A DNA stretch of 64,000 nucleotides from contig JAXLXF010000031.1 of assembly GCA_046328125.1 (NCBI GenBank), positions 1 through 64,000 of the forward strand. Direction: 5' to 3'. Made by a program: the position numbers and the translations under genes. Below are positions 34,263 through 42,732 of this stretch, piece by piece; the stretch's first letter is position 1; the number at the start of each line of letters is the position of its first letter. The notes beneath the pieces were generated by a model. The model was given only the letters and a program-made list of their open reading frames with translations, did no database searches and was not told the DNA's origin. Source of the DNA: JADZEM01 sp046328125. GTDB taxonomy: Bacteria > Chloroflexota > UBA6077 > JACCZL01.

Positions 34263-34547
34263 GGGCGACTCTCCTGGCGAAGCTCCAGGCGTGCCAGCGG
34301 ACGCACCGCGGGGCCGGGTCTTCGGGCGGGAGGGTAGCCCGTGAGCCACGCGTCGTCAAGCACGGAGGCGGCCACGTCTCTGTATCCTGGCGATCGTCTG
34401 CTCGAGCCTGCGTAGCGCCGAGCCGCGACCGGATGGACGCGCCGAGACCGTCGAGGAGTCCGGGCTGGCACCGGTGCGCGTCGCGACCCAGCGGACCGGC
34501 CGCTCCTGACAATGAACGTGCTTTGCACACGCACCTATCGCGGAGTA
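34263..34547. other. Intergenic region, nothing recognised
   Basis: 285 bp between two minus-strand genes. No convincing open frame, hairpin or promoter was found. Base composition is slightly AT-richer toward 34540. Confidence 0.4.
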
Positions 34548-34955
34548 TCAGACAAAGGGAGGAAGGTTTAGCTGCCCCTCTGATACGAGTTGGTGTCGTC
34601 GGCCGCGCTTGATCCTCTCGGCAAGTCGGCTCTGTTGGCGCTGCGCAAGAATCACCCGCGCAAGAAAGAACGCCACCAGTACCGCTGCACCAAGCGCCGC
34701 CCACTGCATGTGACCACGCGTAACGGCCGGCAGGTCCGTTGCCCACAAGGTCATGACGAGGGTAATCAGGCCGCCCGCGGTCACGCCGAGAAATGTGTGA
34801 TCCAGCGCACTCGTCGATCCGCCCTCGCGGATTCGGTCGAAATCAGCCTCGTGCACCATCAGTAGATCGACATCGCCACCAACCAACGTCACCGTCAATG
34901 TTGGCAGAGGAGCCCCCGTCCTTGATGGGCTCGCCGATGGTGGTTGATCCGACAT
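34548..34955 (-). CDS. Small membrane protein with N-terminal soluble domain
   Basis: 135 residues. PTLTVTLVGGDVDLLMVHEADFDRI forms a small beta/alpha unit, followed by two membrane helices (TFLGVTAGGLITLVMTLWA and WAALGAAVLVAFFLARVIL) and a basic C-terminal tail. The unit VTLVG...DFDRI...TFLGVTAGGLI is clearly related to the 64-residue product at 47215-47409 (VTLIG...ELDTL...VFLGIALGALV). Function unknown. The upstream 84-codon gene is probably in the same transcript. Confidence 0.65.
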   Translation of the reverse strand: MSDQPPSASPSRTGAPLPTLTVTLVGGDVDLLMVHEADFDRIREGGSTSALDHTFLGVTAGGLITLVMTLWATDLPAVTRGHMQWAALGAAVLVAFFLARVILAQRQQSRLAERIKRGRRHQLVSEGQLNLPPFV

Positions 34956-34975
34956 CGACAGCTAGCAGTCTCTGC

Positions 34976-35230
34976 TCATCGGCCCGATCGGCCAGCCGAC
35001 GTTTCCAAGCTCGGGGACGATTCGCCGGGCGTGAACGTCACATTTGCCAGAAGTCGCGGCATCTCATCAGTAATCACACTGCCGACGGCTTCAGCGATCT
35101 CCTGCCTCGTGATAAGTCCCTTCCGTTCTAGCAGGTTCGCGAGCCCCATGAACCTGGCAGCCTGAAGCAGCAGCAAAGCTCGCACTTCATCATCGGTCCA
35201 TCTAGGGACGCTAGCTCCCTGCGCTTCCAT
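34976..35230 (-). CDS. Small hypothetical protein
   Basis: 84 residues from the ATG at 35230, closely preceded by GGAGGGAAG. Helical: RWTDDEVRALLLLQAARF then ERKGLITRQEIAEAVGSVI, which has the feel of a helix-turn-helix or small regulatory bundle, but no family is recognised. It lies 20 bp ahead of the two-helix membrane-protein gene. Confidence 0.55.
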   Translation of the reverse strand: MEAQGASVPRWTDDEVRALLLLQAARFMGLANLLERKGLITRQEIAEAVGSVITDEMPRLLANVTFTPGESSPSLETSAGRSGR

Positions 35231-35556
35231 CTTCCCTCCGTCATCGCCGGACGGCAAGCCTTCTCGTGCCGACTCTCACGATTGCAGCGAACGCCGCTCA
35301 CCTACGAGCGAGCGACCCATCAAGCTACGTCTCGCGCTCTCTTTCCAGGCCCATCGTGCTCCGACTCACTGGGAATCATGATACTACCCAGCGAAGTCTC
35401 GACACGACGGACGAGCATCTTGCCAACGACGGCATCCCAAACGTCCCGGATCATGCGGTCGGTGTATGCCTTGCCGATCTGACAGAAACCGCCATCCTCG
35501 GGTACAACCCTTAGCCATCTGCTGAACAGAAGGCACCGGTCACCTGGAGGAAGGCG
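35231..35556. other. Intergenic region with weak open frames
   Basis: 326 bp. On the minus strand a short frame (about 35320-35512, reading MIRDVWDAVVGKMLVRR) has protein-like composition but no start context or known relative. A plus-strand frame at 35266-35514 looks random. The region ends in GGAGGAAGG directly before the deacetylase start. Confidence 0.35.
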
Positions 35557-36378
35557 CTGAGGGCCGCGATCCGCGACGACGACACCTGCTACTTCACCAC
35601 GCCGGCGGCGCTGGAGAAGGTGTACGGCCAGTACTGGGACCGGATACCGATCTCGTTGGCCGTGGTGCCGGTCCACGCCAGCACCAGATCGAAGGGCATC
35701 CCGGCCGAGCACTGGAAAGGTGCCCGGGAGTTCCCGCTCGGGGAGAACCGCGAGCTGGTCGAGTTTCTGAAGGACAGCGTCGCCGATGGCCGCGTGTCCA
35801 TCGTGCTGCACGGCTACTCGCACAAGAACTACCCAGACGGCTACGAATTCGAGGTGGCGCCAGATCTCGAAGGGCGGCTCAGGCGAGGGTTGGGCTACCT
35901 GGAGGCGCTGCTCGGCGTCGAGATCGGCACGTTCGTGCCGCCCCACAACGCCCTCTCCAAAACCGGCCTTCAGGCCGTGGACAAGGTCGGGCTGAACGTG
36001 CTCGGCTCGTTCTACTCGTTCCGCCCGGACAAGAAGCCGCTCGACCGCTTTGCCCTGGCGAACTACGTCCGGATCAGCCGCCATCGCCTCCGGACCGGGC
36101 GCGGACGGCATCAACGGTTGATCTATCCGTGGCCGTTGCGCTACAACCGACACGCTGAATTCGGCTGCCAGCCGCTCGTCCCGCGAACGACGCTCGACGA
36201 GCTGCTCACTGCCTTCGAGGAGGCGCGCCGGTTCGGCGGGGACTTCTGCCTGGCGACCCATTACTGGGAGATCGACGATCGCCTGGCAGGTATGCTGGAC
36301 GCCTTCATCGCGCACGCCGACCGTGCCGGTGTCGAGTGGGTGCCGGCCGACGACCTGTTCGCCGAGCCGGCTCGCTGA
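35557..36378 (+). CDS. Polysaccharide deacetylase-like protein (DUF2334), probable CTG start
   Basis: 273 residues if started at the CTG at 35557, which follows GGAGGAAGG. The N-terminus is then LRAAIRDDDTCYFTTPAALE, matching the family's usual beginning with its metal-binding DDD cluster. The first canonical start (GTG at 35620) would remove this motif. Later motifs: SIVLHGYSHKNYPDGYEFE (His-x3-His metal site), FVPPHNALS and CLATHYWEI. This is the NodB-like deacetylase fold. It opens the glycan cluster and likely removes acetyl groups from a surface polysaccharide sugar. Confidence 0.8.
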   Translation: MRAAIRDDDTCYFTTPAALEKVYGQYWDRIPISLAVVPVHASTRSKGIPAEHWKGAREFPLGENRELVEFLKDSVADGRVSIVLHGYSHKNYPDGYEFEVAPDLEGRLRRGLGYLEALLGVEIGTFVPPHNALSKTGLQAVDKVGLNVLGSFYSFRPDKKPLDRFALANYVRISRHRLRTGRGRHQRLIYPWPLRYNRHAEFGCQPLVPRTTLDELLTAFEEARRFGGDFCLATHYWEIDDRLAGMLDAFIAHADRAGVEWVPADDLFAEPAR

Positions 36379-36421
36379 ATCCGCGTCTGGCCGACCGGAG
36401 GCCGGTCATGAAAGACCGAGG

Positions 36422-37240
36422 ATGAGCGCAGGCGTACGCGGAACCAACGGCACGAACGGTACATCACACGTGACGGAGCAGACCGCTGCCTCCGACATCC
36501 GCGACGGCCGCGCGCTGGCCGTCATCCCGGCCCGGGGCGGCTCCAAGCAGGTGCCCCGCAAGAACCTCAAGCTGCTCGGCGGTAAGCCGCTGATCCAGTG
36601 GAGCATCGAAGCGGCTCGCGCCTCGACCGAGCTGGACCGCTGCATCGTCTCGACCGACGACGAGGAGATCGCCGAGGTGGCGCGGTCATTAGGGGCGGAC
36701 GTGCCGTTCCTGCGGCCCGCCGAGTACGCCCAGGACAACACGCCAGACCTGCCGGTCTTCCAGCACGCGCTCCGCTGGCTGGCCGAGCAGGAGGGATATC
36801 ATCCCGCGATGGTGGTCCACCTCCGGCCGACGCTGCCGTTCCGCGAGCCGCGCCAGATCGACGACGTGGTGCGGCTGATGCGCGAGACCGGCGCGGACTG
36901 CGTCAAGTCGATCTACCGGGAGCAGCACCACCCCCACAAGATGTGGAAGATGCACGACGGGTCGTCCGGAGCGCGGCTCGGGCCGTACGAGGACACGCCG
37001 CTGTGGCGGCAACTCGGGCCGGACTGCCCGCGCCAGATCCTGGAGCCGGCCTACTGGTCGGCCGGGCTGGTGGACGTCATCCGCCGCGAGACCGTCCTGG
37101 CCGGCTCTACCATCGGGCAGAGCGTCGTGCCGTACCTCGTCAACGCCGACGTCTGCGTGGACCTCGACACCGACCACGACTTCATCATCGCCGAGGCCGT
37201 CCTGGCACTGCTTCGACGGGAGGGCGCACTGTGTCTCTGA
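36422..37240 (+). CDS. Acylneuraminate/nonulosonate cytidylyltransferase (NeuA-like)
   Basis: 272 residues from the ATG at 36422; residues 1-30 are a Thr/Asn/Gly-rich lead-in. AVIPARGGSKQVPRKNLKLLGGKPL is the nucleotide-binding motif of CMP-sialate/CMP-Kdo synthetases, with STDDEEIAEVAR and LRPTLPFREP further on. It activates a 9-carbon (or 8-carbon) acid sugar to its CMP form. The next gene starts inside its last codons (10-bp overlap), so synthase and synthetase are translationally coupled. Confidence 0.9.
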   Translation: MSAGVRGTNGTNGTSHVTEQTAASDIRDGRALAVIPARGGSKQVPRKNLKLLGGKPLIQWSIEAARASTELDRCIVSTDDEEIAEVARSLGADVPFLRPAEYAQDNTPDLPVFQHALRWLAEQEGYHPAMVVHLRPTLPFREPRQIDDVVRLMRETGADCVKSIYREQHHPHKMWKMHDGSSGARLGPYEDTPLWRQLGPDCPRQILEPAYWSAGLVDVIRRETVLAGSTIGQSVVPYLVNADVCVDLDTDHDFIIAEAVLALLRREGALCL

Positions 37241-38292
37241 CGACCATCGAGATCGACGGCAAGCTCGTCGGCGACGGGCAGCCCTGCTACATCATCGCCG
37301 AGGCCGGCGTGAACCACAACGGCGATCCGGCCCTCGCGAAGCGCCTGATCGACATCGCGGCGGACAAGGGCGCCGACGCCGTCAAGTTCCAGAAGCGGAC
37401 CCCCTCCGAGATCCTGACCCGCGCCGCGCTGGAGCGACCGTACACTGTCCCGACCTCGCTCGGGGCGACCTACGGCGAGCACCGCGACCGCCTGGAGCTG
37501 TCCGCCGAAGATTTCAAGATGCTGAAGGCGCACGCCCAGTCGCGCGGGATCACGCTCCTGGCGAGCGCCTGGGACACCAGGAGCGTGGACTTTCTGAAAG
37601 CGCTCGGGATGCCGGCCTACAAGATCGCCTCGGCGGACTGCTCCAACCTGCCGCTGATCGAGTACATCGCGAAGCTGGGGAAGCCAGTCCTGCTCTCGAC
37701 CGGCATGAGCGAGCTGTCCGAGGTTGACGAGGCCGTCGCGACGATCCGCCGCCACAACGACCAGCTGGTCGTCTTCCAGTGCACCTCCAACTACCCGTCA
37801 GACAACGACCAGCTGAATCTGCGGGTCATCAACACGTACAAGGCGCGCTACCACTGCGTGGTCGGCTACTCCGGCCACGAGCGCGGCCTCGCGCCCACCG
37901 AGGCGGCGGTCGCGCTGGGCGCCCAGGTGGTGGAGCGCCACTTCACGATCGACCGCACGATGATCGGGCCGGACCACGCAGCCTCGCTGGAGCCTTCGGG
38001 GCTGGAACGGCTGATCCGGAACATCCGCAACATCGAGAAGGCGCTCGGCTCGCCGGAGAAGTCGATCATGCCGGGCGAGCGGGCCGTGCGGGATCGACTC
38101 GCCAAGAGCGTGGTGGCACGCTGCGACATCCCGGTCGGCACGAAGATCACCGCCGAGATGCTGGCGGTCAAGGGGCCGGGCAGCGGCCTGAAGCCGGGCA
38201 TGATCCCGCTGCTGGTGGGCGTGGTGGCCGAGAGCGCCATCGACGAGGACACCCTCGTGCCGTCAGAGGCGCTGAAGTGGCGGCGCTCGTGA
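37231..38292 (+). CDS. NeuB-family nonulosonic acid synthase
   Basis: 353 residues from the GTG at 37231, with GGGAGG seven bases upstream. CYIIAEAGVNHNGDPALAKR and DAVKFQKR are the NeuB TIM-barrel hallmarks; HFTIDRTMIGPDHAASLEP carries the metal-binding His and PEP site. The C-terminal SAF/antifreeze-like domain begins near GERAVRDRLAKSVVAR. It condenses PEP with a hexosamine or hexose (possibly 6-phosphate). The adjacent KdsC-like phosphatase suggests a 9-phosphate product, as in the Kdn pathway. No NeuC-type epimerase is present here. Confidence 0.92.
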   Translation: MSLTTIEIDGKLVGDGQPCYIIAEAGVNHNGDPALAKRLIDIAADKGADAVKFQKRTPSEILTRAALERPYTVPTSLGATYGEHRDRLELSAEDFKMLKAHAQSRGITLLASAWDTRSVDFLKALGMPAYKIASADCSNLPLIEYIAKLGKPVLLSTGMSELSEVDEAVATIRRHNDQLVVFQCTSNYPSDNDQLNLRVINTYKARYHCVVGYSGHERGLAPTEAAVALGAQVVERHFTIDRTMIGPDHAASLEPSGLERLIRNIRNIEKALGSPEKSIMPGERAVRDRLAKSVVARCDIPVGTKITAEMLAVKGPGSGLKPGMIPLLVGVVAESAIDEDTLVPSEALKWRRS

Positions 38293-38792
38293 CCCCGGAC
38301 GTTCGGGAGCGCGCCCGCAAGATCAGGCTGGTGGCGATGGACGTGGACGGCGTCCTGACCGACGCCGGCATGTACTACACCGAGTCTGGCGACGAGCTGA
38401 AGAAGTTCAACACCCGCGACGGCATGGGTGTGGCGTTGGTCCGCGAGGCCGGCTTGCAGACGGCCATTCTGACCCGCGAGAGCACCGAGCTGGTCAGGCG
38501 TCGAGGCGCCAAAATGCGGATCGACCACGTCTTCATCGGGATCACCGACAAGCTGACCTGCATGCAGGGGCTGCTCGAACAGCTCGGGCTAACCCTCGAT
38601 CAAGTGGCCTACATCGGCGACGACGTCAACGACTACGAGCTGTTGTGCCACGTCGGGCTGGCAGCGGCCGTCCGCGACGCCAGCCGTCTGCCAAAATCTG
38701 TGGCCCACGTCATCACCGAGGCGAAGGGCGGCGAGGGCGCGGTCCGCGAGCTGTGTGAGATCATTCTCGAAGCACAAGGCAACGAACGATAG
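38289..38792 (+). CDS. KdsC-like HAD-IIIA phosphatase
   Basis: 167 residues from the GTG at 38289, whose GTGA overlaps the NeuB stop; a GTG at 38277 is an alternative. MDVDGVLTDAGMYYT is HAD motif I, AILTRESTELVRRR motif II and AYIGDDVNDYELL motif IV. The compact capless fold is that of Kdo-8-phosphate and Kdn-9-phosphate phosphatases. Its position between a NeuB-type synthase and a sugar dehydratase indicates it removes the phosphate from the new nonulosonate. Confidence 0.9.
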   Translation: MTPDVRERARKIRLVAMDVDGVLTDAGMYYTESGDELKKFNTRDGMGVALVREAGLQTAILTRESTELVRRRGAKMRIDHVFIGITDKLTCMQGLLEQLGLTLDQVAYIGDDVNDYELLCHVGLAAAVRDASRLPKSVAHVITEAKGGEGAVRELCEIILEAQGNER

Positions 38793-38799
38793 GATAGAG

Positions 38800-39810
38800 A
38801 TGCCCGATCGAACCTTCTGGCACGGGCGCCGGGTGCTCGTCACCGGCGCCAACGGCTTCATCTGCGCGTGGCTCATCGAGACGCTGCTGGACGCGGGCGC
38901 CGAGATCGTCGGCTACGACCGCGCCATCGGTCCTGGCGCTATCGATCTCCACGCCGGCCTGCGGGAGCGCATCCAGCTGGTGCAGGGCGACCTGACGGAC
39001 CAGCCGAAGCTCGAGCGGACGCTGGCCGAGCACGGCATCCAGACGCTCTACCACCTGGCCGCGCAGTCGAGCATCGCCATCTCGTCGCACTCGCCGGTGC
39101 CGGCCTTCGAGTCGAACATCCGGGGGACGTGGTGCGTGCTGGACGCCGCGCGCAGCTACGGCCAGCTCGACTCGATCGCGGTGGCGTCCAGCCTGACGGC
39201 GTACGGCGACCAGGAGTCGAGCCCGTTCGACGAGTCGTTCCCGCTCAACGGCAACGATCCGTACGCGGCATCCAAAGCGTGTACCGACATCATCGCTCGG
39301 TGCTACGCCGCGACGTACGGGATGCCGGTGGTGGCGGCGCGCACGGCCAACATCTTCGGGCCGGCCGATCCGCACCTGGACCACATCATCCCCGGTACGC
39401 TGCTCTCATTGCTGCGCGGCGAGCGGCCGGTGATTCGCAGCGACGGCTCGCCCTCGAAGGGCTACCTGCACGTCTCGGACGTGGTGAACGGCTACGTGCT
39501 GCTCGGAGAGCGGGCGGCCGGCGTGGACGTGCGTGGGCGAGCATTCAACATCCACCCGGACGAGCCGATCTCGGTGCTCGATCTGGTGAAGCTGATGATC
39601 GAGGTGGCGGACCGGCCCGATCTGGAGCCACTGATCACGCGCCAGTCTCCCAATCAGGAGCACGTCTGGCTGGCGAACCAGCGTGCCCGGCGGATCCTCG
39701 GCTGGGAGCCGCGGGTATCGCTACGAGACGGCCTTAAGGACACCCTGAACTGGCTCAGGGAGCACGCTGGCGCGGAGCTGGAGCGCGCCGCCCAGACGTT
39801 CCATGGCTGA
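38800..39810 (+). CDS. NAD-dependent sugar epimerase/4,6-dehydratase (CDP-glucose 4,6-dehydratase-like)
   Basis: 336 residues from the ATG at 38800 (ribosome site AGGATAGAG). VLVTGANGFICAWLIE is the Rossmann motif, unusual in having Cys-Ala where most relatives have Gly-Ser. Catalytic Ser in VASSLTAYG, YAASKACTD (YxxxK), and RTANIFGP follow; the overall pattern is nearest to CDP-glucose and GDP-mannose 4,6-dehydratases. It overlaps the glycosyltransferase gene by 8 bp. Expected to make a deoxy-keto nucleotide sugar for the surface glycan. Confidence 0.88.
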   Translation: MPDRTFWHGRRVLVTGANGFICAWLIETLLDAGAEIVGYDRAIGPGAIDLHAGLRERIQLVQGDLTDQPKLERTLAEHGIQTLYHLAAQSSIAISSHSPVPAFESNIRGTWCVLDAARSYGQLDSIAVASSLTAYGDQESSPFDESFPLNGNDPYAASKACTDIIARCYAATYGMPVVAARTANIFGPADPHLDHIIPGTLLSLLRGERPVIRSDGSPSKGYLHVSDVVNGYVLLGERAAGVDVRGRAFNIHPDEPISVLDLVKLMIEVADRPDLEPLITRQSPNQEHVWLANQRARRILGWEPRVSLRDGLKDTLNWLREHAGAELERAAQTFHG

Positions 39811-41395
39811 AGCCCTCACCCCCTCCCACGGCATGGGCGCGATGAATCGCGCCCCTACCAGGACGAACCTAGTACGGGCGCAATTTATTGCGTCCCCAGA
39901 CGCTGCCACCGCGCTCGTCGATTCCGCCGCTACGCCACGGCCGGGGATGGACGCGCTGCGCGGTCGTCCGCACACCGTCTTCCTCTGCATCCCGTCGGGC
40001 ACGCCGGCCGCCAACCTGCTCCGCACCGACGTCTATCGTCTCTTGCGCGAGTCGCCGCTGGTGGGGCGGATCGTGATCCTCTCGCCGCTGGTGAAGGAGG
40101 CCGCGTTCCGCGAGGAGCACGCCGCCGAGAAGGTGGCGTTCGCGGAATTGGAGCCGCACGAGCCAGACTTCGTGGAGCGGCGGATCATCCGCATCCTGCA
40201 AGAGAAGTACGTCAAGACGATGCCGACCGAGAGCATGCGGATTCGGGTAGCGAGAGAGCGGCAGGCCGAGCTGGGCCGCGAGACCCGCTACCTGGACCGG
40301 GGCGGCCTCGGGGCGCCGAAGACGAAGGTGGTGCGGGCGCTGCTGGCCGGCGTCACGAAGCTGCCGCTCTCGCTGCCATTCCTGTTCAAGGTGCTGGACA
40401 AAGCGACCCTCGGGGACCGCTACAAGGCGCTGTTCGAGCGGTGGCAGCCGGACATCGTGCTGACGCCGACCACCGGCATCTACTTCGGCGAGGGGCCGCT
40501 GATGGGCCGGGCCGACAAGCTGCGCATCCCGATCCTGGCCATCGACCTCTCCTGGGACCACTTCACCACCAAGACGGCGCCGCTACGGCGCGTGGACGGC
40601 CTCTCGGTCTGGAACGAGACGATGAAGCGGCAGGCCGTCGAGATCCACGGCTACCGGCCCCAGCAGGTCTGCGTGGCCGGCGTGCCGCAGTTCGACATCT
40701 ACGCCCGACCCGAGAGCTTCCAGACCCGCGAGGCGTTCTGCGCCCGGATCGGCGCTGACCCGGAGAAGAAGCTGATCTCGCTGACGACGATCCCACCGGT
40801 CCTGTACGCGTATCATGACGTGGTGATCGACGAGCTGCTGGCGGCGATGCGCTCTGGACGCTTTGGCGGGCCGACCCAGTTGCTCGTGCGCGTCCACCCG
40901 CGCGACGACATCGCGAAGTACGAACGGTTCATGGACGATCCGGACGTGATCGTGGAGAAGCCGTTCAAGGAGACGATCGTCGCGGAAGGCTCGAACGTCG
41001 ATCCGAGCCGCGACAACCGGCTGCACCTGGCGAACACGCTCAAGCACAGCGACGTGATCGTCAACGTGGCGAGCACCATCGCCATCGAGGCGGCGGTGCT
41101 GGACACGCCGGTCGTGAACATCGCGTTCGACGGCCACGACCAGAAGCCGTTCCTGGACTCGTCGCGGCGGTTCTACCAGTACACGCACTACAAGCCATTG
41201 GTGGACATCGGAGCAGTGCGAGTTGCTCCCAGCCCTGCCCAGATGGTGGACGAGGTGGCGGCGTACCTCGCCGATCCGGGCCGGGACCGCGAGGGCCGCG
41301 CCCGCGCCGCGACGGACCTCTGCTACAAGGTGGACGGCAAGGCGGCCGAGCGGGTGGCGGCGTACGTCCTGGACCGGCTGGCGCGCATCCCATGA
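39803..41395 (+). CDS. Glycosyltransferase (GT-B, CDP-glycerol transferase-like), with palindromic element in the N-terminus
   Basis: 530 residues. The first 35 contain a family A palindrome translated as GAMNRAPTRTNLVRAQFIAS, before the conserved start HTVFLCIPSGTPAANLLRTD. The middle has IVLTPTTGIYFGEGPL and AIDLSWDHFTTK; the C-terminal half has VHPRDDIAKYERF and SDVIVNVASTIAIEAAVLDTPVVNIAFDG, which resemble the CDP-glycerol glycerophosphotransferase and capsule-export glycosyltransferase folds. No signal peptide. The stop overlaps the permease start (ATGA, 41392-41395). Donor sugar unknown. Confidence 0.82.
   Translation: MAEALTPSHGMGAMNRAPTRTNLVRAQFIASPDAATALVDSAATPRPGMDALRGRPHTVFLCIPSGTPAANLLRTDVYRLLRESPLVGRIVILSPLVKEAAFREEHAAEKVAFAELEPHEPDFVERRIIRILQEKYVKTMPTESMRIRVARERQAELGRETRYLDRGGLGAPKTKVVRALLAGVTKLPLSLPFLFKVLDKATLGDRYKALFERWQPDIVLTPTTGIYFGEGPLMGRADKLRIPILAIDLSWDHFTTKTAPLRRVDGLSVWNETMKRQAVEIHGYRPQQVCVAGVPQFDIYARPESFQTREAFCARIGADPEKKLISLTTIPPVLYAYHDVVIDELLAAMRSGRFGGPTQLLVRVHPRDDIAKYERFMDDPDVIVEKPFKETIVAEGSNVDPSRDNRLHLANTLKHSDVIVNVASTIAIEAAVLDTPVVNIAFDGHDQKPFLDSSRRFYQYTHYKPLVDIGAVRVAPSPAQMVDEVAAYLADPGRDREGRARAATDLCYKVDGKAAERVAAYVLDRLARIP
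39835..39898. repeat. Palindromic element, family A copy 4 (inside a CDS)
   Basis: Left half GGGCGCGATGAATCGCGCCC; right half GGGCGCAATTTATTGCGTCC (slightly diverged). The spacer AGGACGAACCTAGTA is nearly identical to that of the copy at 51939-52078. Read through by the glycosyltransferase gene. Confidence 0.88.
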
Positions 41396-42357
41396 CGGTG
41401 GACACGGGACGCGGAGATCTCCCTCCGCCAGCGGGCGCGATGAATCGCGCCCCTACTCGACCGGCACCCTCCGTAGGGGCGCAATTCATTGCGCCCACGG
41501 GGGGTGAGGCGAGCCCGGCCCGCCCACGCAAGCTGACCATCGTGGACAGCGAGGCGCGCTTCGCCCCGAGCGCCCTGCTCCAGTTGTGGCAGTACCGCGA
41601 GCTGGTCTACGCCCTGACCCAGCGCGAGATCAAGGCTCGCTACCGGCAATCGTTGCTCGGGATCGGCTGGGCCATCATCCAGCCGCTGGCGTTCATGGTC
41701 GTGTTCAGCCTGGTGTTCGGGCGGTTCGCGCGGCTACCTTCGGACGGCCTGCCGTACCCGATCTTCTCGTACGTGGCGCTCGTGCCGTGGACCTTCCTGG
41801 CGAACGCGCTGACCACGGCGACCATCGGGCTGGTCAGCCAGCGCAGCGTGGTCACCAAGACGTACTTCCCGCGCGAGGTGATCGTCATCTCACAGGTCGG
41901 GGCGCGATTCGTCGATTTCCTTGCCTCGGCGCTGGTGCTGGCGGGGTTGCTGGTCTGGTACGGCATTGCGCCGACGCCCTGGCTGCTGCTGGTGCCAGTG
42001 CTGACCGTCATCGAGATCGCGCTGATCGTCGGGCTGTCGCTGATTACGTCCGCGCTCAACGTCTCGTTCCGCGACCTGGCGCCGGTGGTGACGCTCGGTT
42101 TGCAAGTCTGGCTCTACGTGACGCCGGTCTCGTACGCGATGTCGCTGGTGAAGGACGCGTTACCGGCCTCGCTCTGGCCGATCTACGCGCTGAACCCGAT
42201 GGTTGGCCTGATCGACGCGTTCCGAGCGGTGGTGGCGCACGGGCACGCCCCGGACTGGCAGCTGCTGGCGATCTCGACGGCGATGTCCGGCATCATCCTG
42301 GTGGTCGCGTACGTGTACTTCAAGCGCGCCGAGCGCGTCTTCGCGGACATCATTTGA
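41392..42357 (+). CDS. Polysaccharide ABC exporter permease (Wzm-like), with palindromic element in the N-terminus
   Basis: 321 residues. ATG lies in the overlap with the previous stop. Residues about 14-35 (GAMNRAPTRPAPSVGAQFIAP) come from a family A palindrome. The normal ABC-2 start follows: LTIVDSEARFAPSALLQLWQ, YRELVYALTQREIKARYRQS and LLGIGWAIIQPLAFMVVFSL. Six membrane segments are visible. With the Wzt-type ATPase at 45290-46555 it should export the finished lipid-linked or capsular glycan across the inner membrane. Confidence 0.92.
   Translation: MTVDTGRGDLPPPAGAMNRAPTRPAPSVGAQFIAPTGGEASPARPRKLTIVDSEARFAPSALLQLWQYRELVYALTQREIKARYRQSLLGIGWAIIQPLAFMVVFSLVFGRFARLPSDGLPYPIFSYVALVPWTFLANALTTATIGLVSQRSVVTKTYFPREVIVISQVGARFVDFLASALVLAGLLVWYGIAPTPWLLLVPVLTVIEIALIVGLSLITSALNVSFRDLAPVVTLGLQVWLYVTPVSYAMSLVKDALPASLWPIYALNPMVGLIDAFRAVVAHGHAPDWQLLAISTAMSGIILVVAYVYFKRAERVFADII
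41433..41497. repeat. Palindromic element, family A copy 5 (inside a CDS)
   Basis: Left half GGGCGCGATGAATCGCGCCC; right half GGGGCGCAATTCATTGCGCC. Read through by the Wzm-like gene in the same frame as copies 1, 2 and 4. Confidence 0.9.
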
Positions 42358-42362
42358 CGAGT

Positions 42363-42490
42363 ATGCAGAGGGCAGAGGGCAGAGGGCAGTAATGCGGTGG
42401 GCAGTGGGGTGCACCTATGAGAGAATCGCGGCCCTAGCCTCGTTCGGTAAGCCTTGCCCTCTGCCCTCTGCCCTCTGCCCTCTGCCCTCT
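42363..42490. repeat. Inverted heptamer tandem arrays upstream of the wzt fragment
   Basis: GCAGAGGGCAGAGGGCAG-type units (42364-42390) face GCCCTCTGCCCTCTGCCCTC-type units (42447-42490), so the two arrays can pair as a long hairpin. They fill the gap between wzm and the truncated wzt copy. Confidence 0.85.
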
Positions 42491-42498
42491 CGATAGCC

Positions 42499-42732
42499 AT
42501 GTTTGCCGTACGGTTCGAGAACGTCTCGAAGGTCTACAAGATCGGGCGGCAGCGCCAGTTCACCGAGCTGTTCGCCAGCTGGGCCGGCAAGATGGTCGGC
42601 AAGGGCGGAGGGCGCGCGCGTCACTGGGCGCTGAACGACGTCTCCTTCGAGCTCCAGGAGGGCGACAGCCTGGGGATGCTCGGGCCGAACGGGGCCGGCA
42701 AGACCACCATTCTGAAGCTGCTCTCGCGGGTG
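42499..42732 (+). pseudogene. Truncated wzt copy (first 78 codons only)
   Basis: From MFAVRFENVSKVYKIG through Walker A GPNGAGKTT to LLKLLSRV this is almost identical to the complete ATPase gene at 45290-46555, then the match ends abruptly at about 42732. The few differences I noted are mostly at third codon positions. The signature and Walker B motifs are missing, so the product cannot hydrolyse ATP. The frame continues to 44223 only as antisense of the decayed gene next door; that chimeric reading is not a real protein. Confidence 0.9.

Noticed and set aside
35320..36315. 331-codon minus-strand frame opposite the deacetylase
   Set aside because: Most of it is antisense of a clear NodB-like gene; only its last ~60 codons lie outside, without a start signal or relative.
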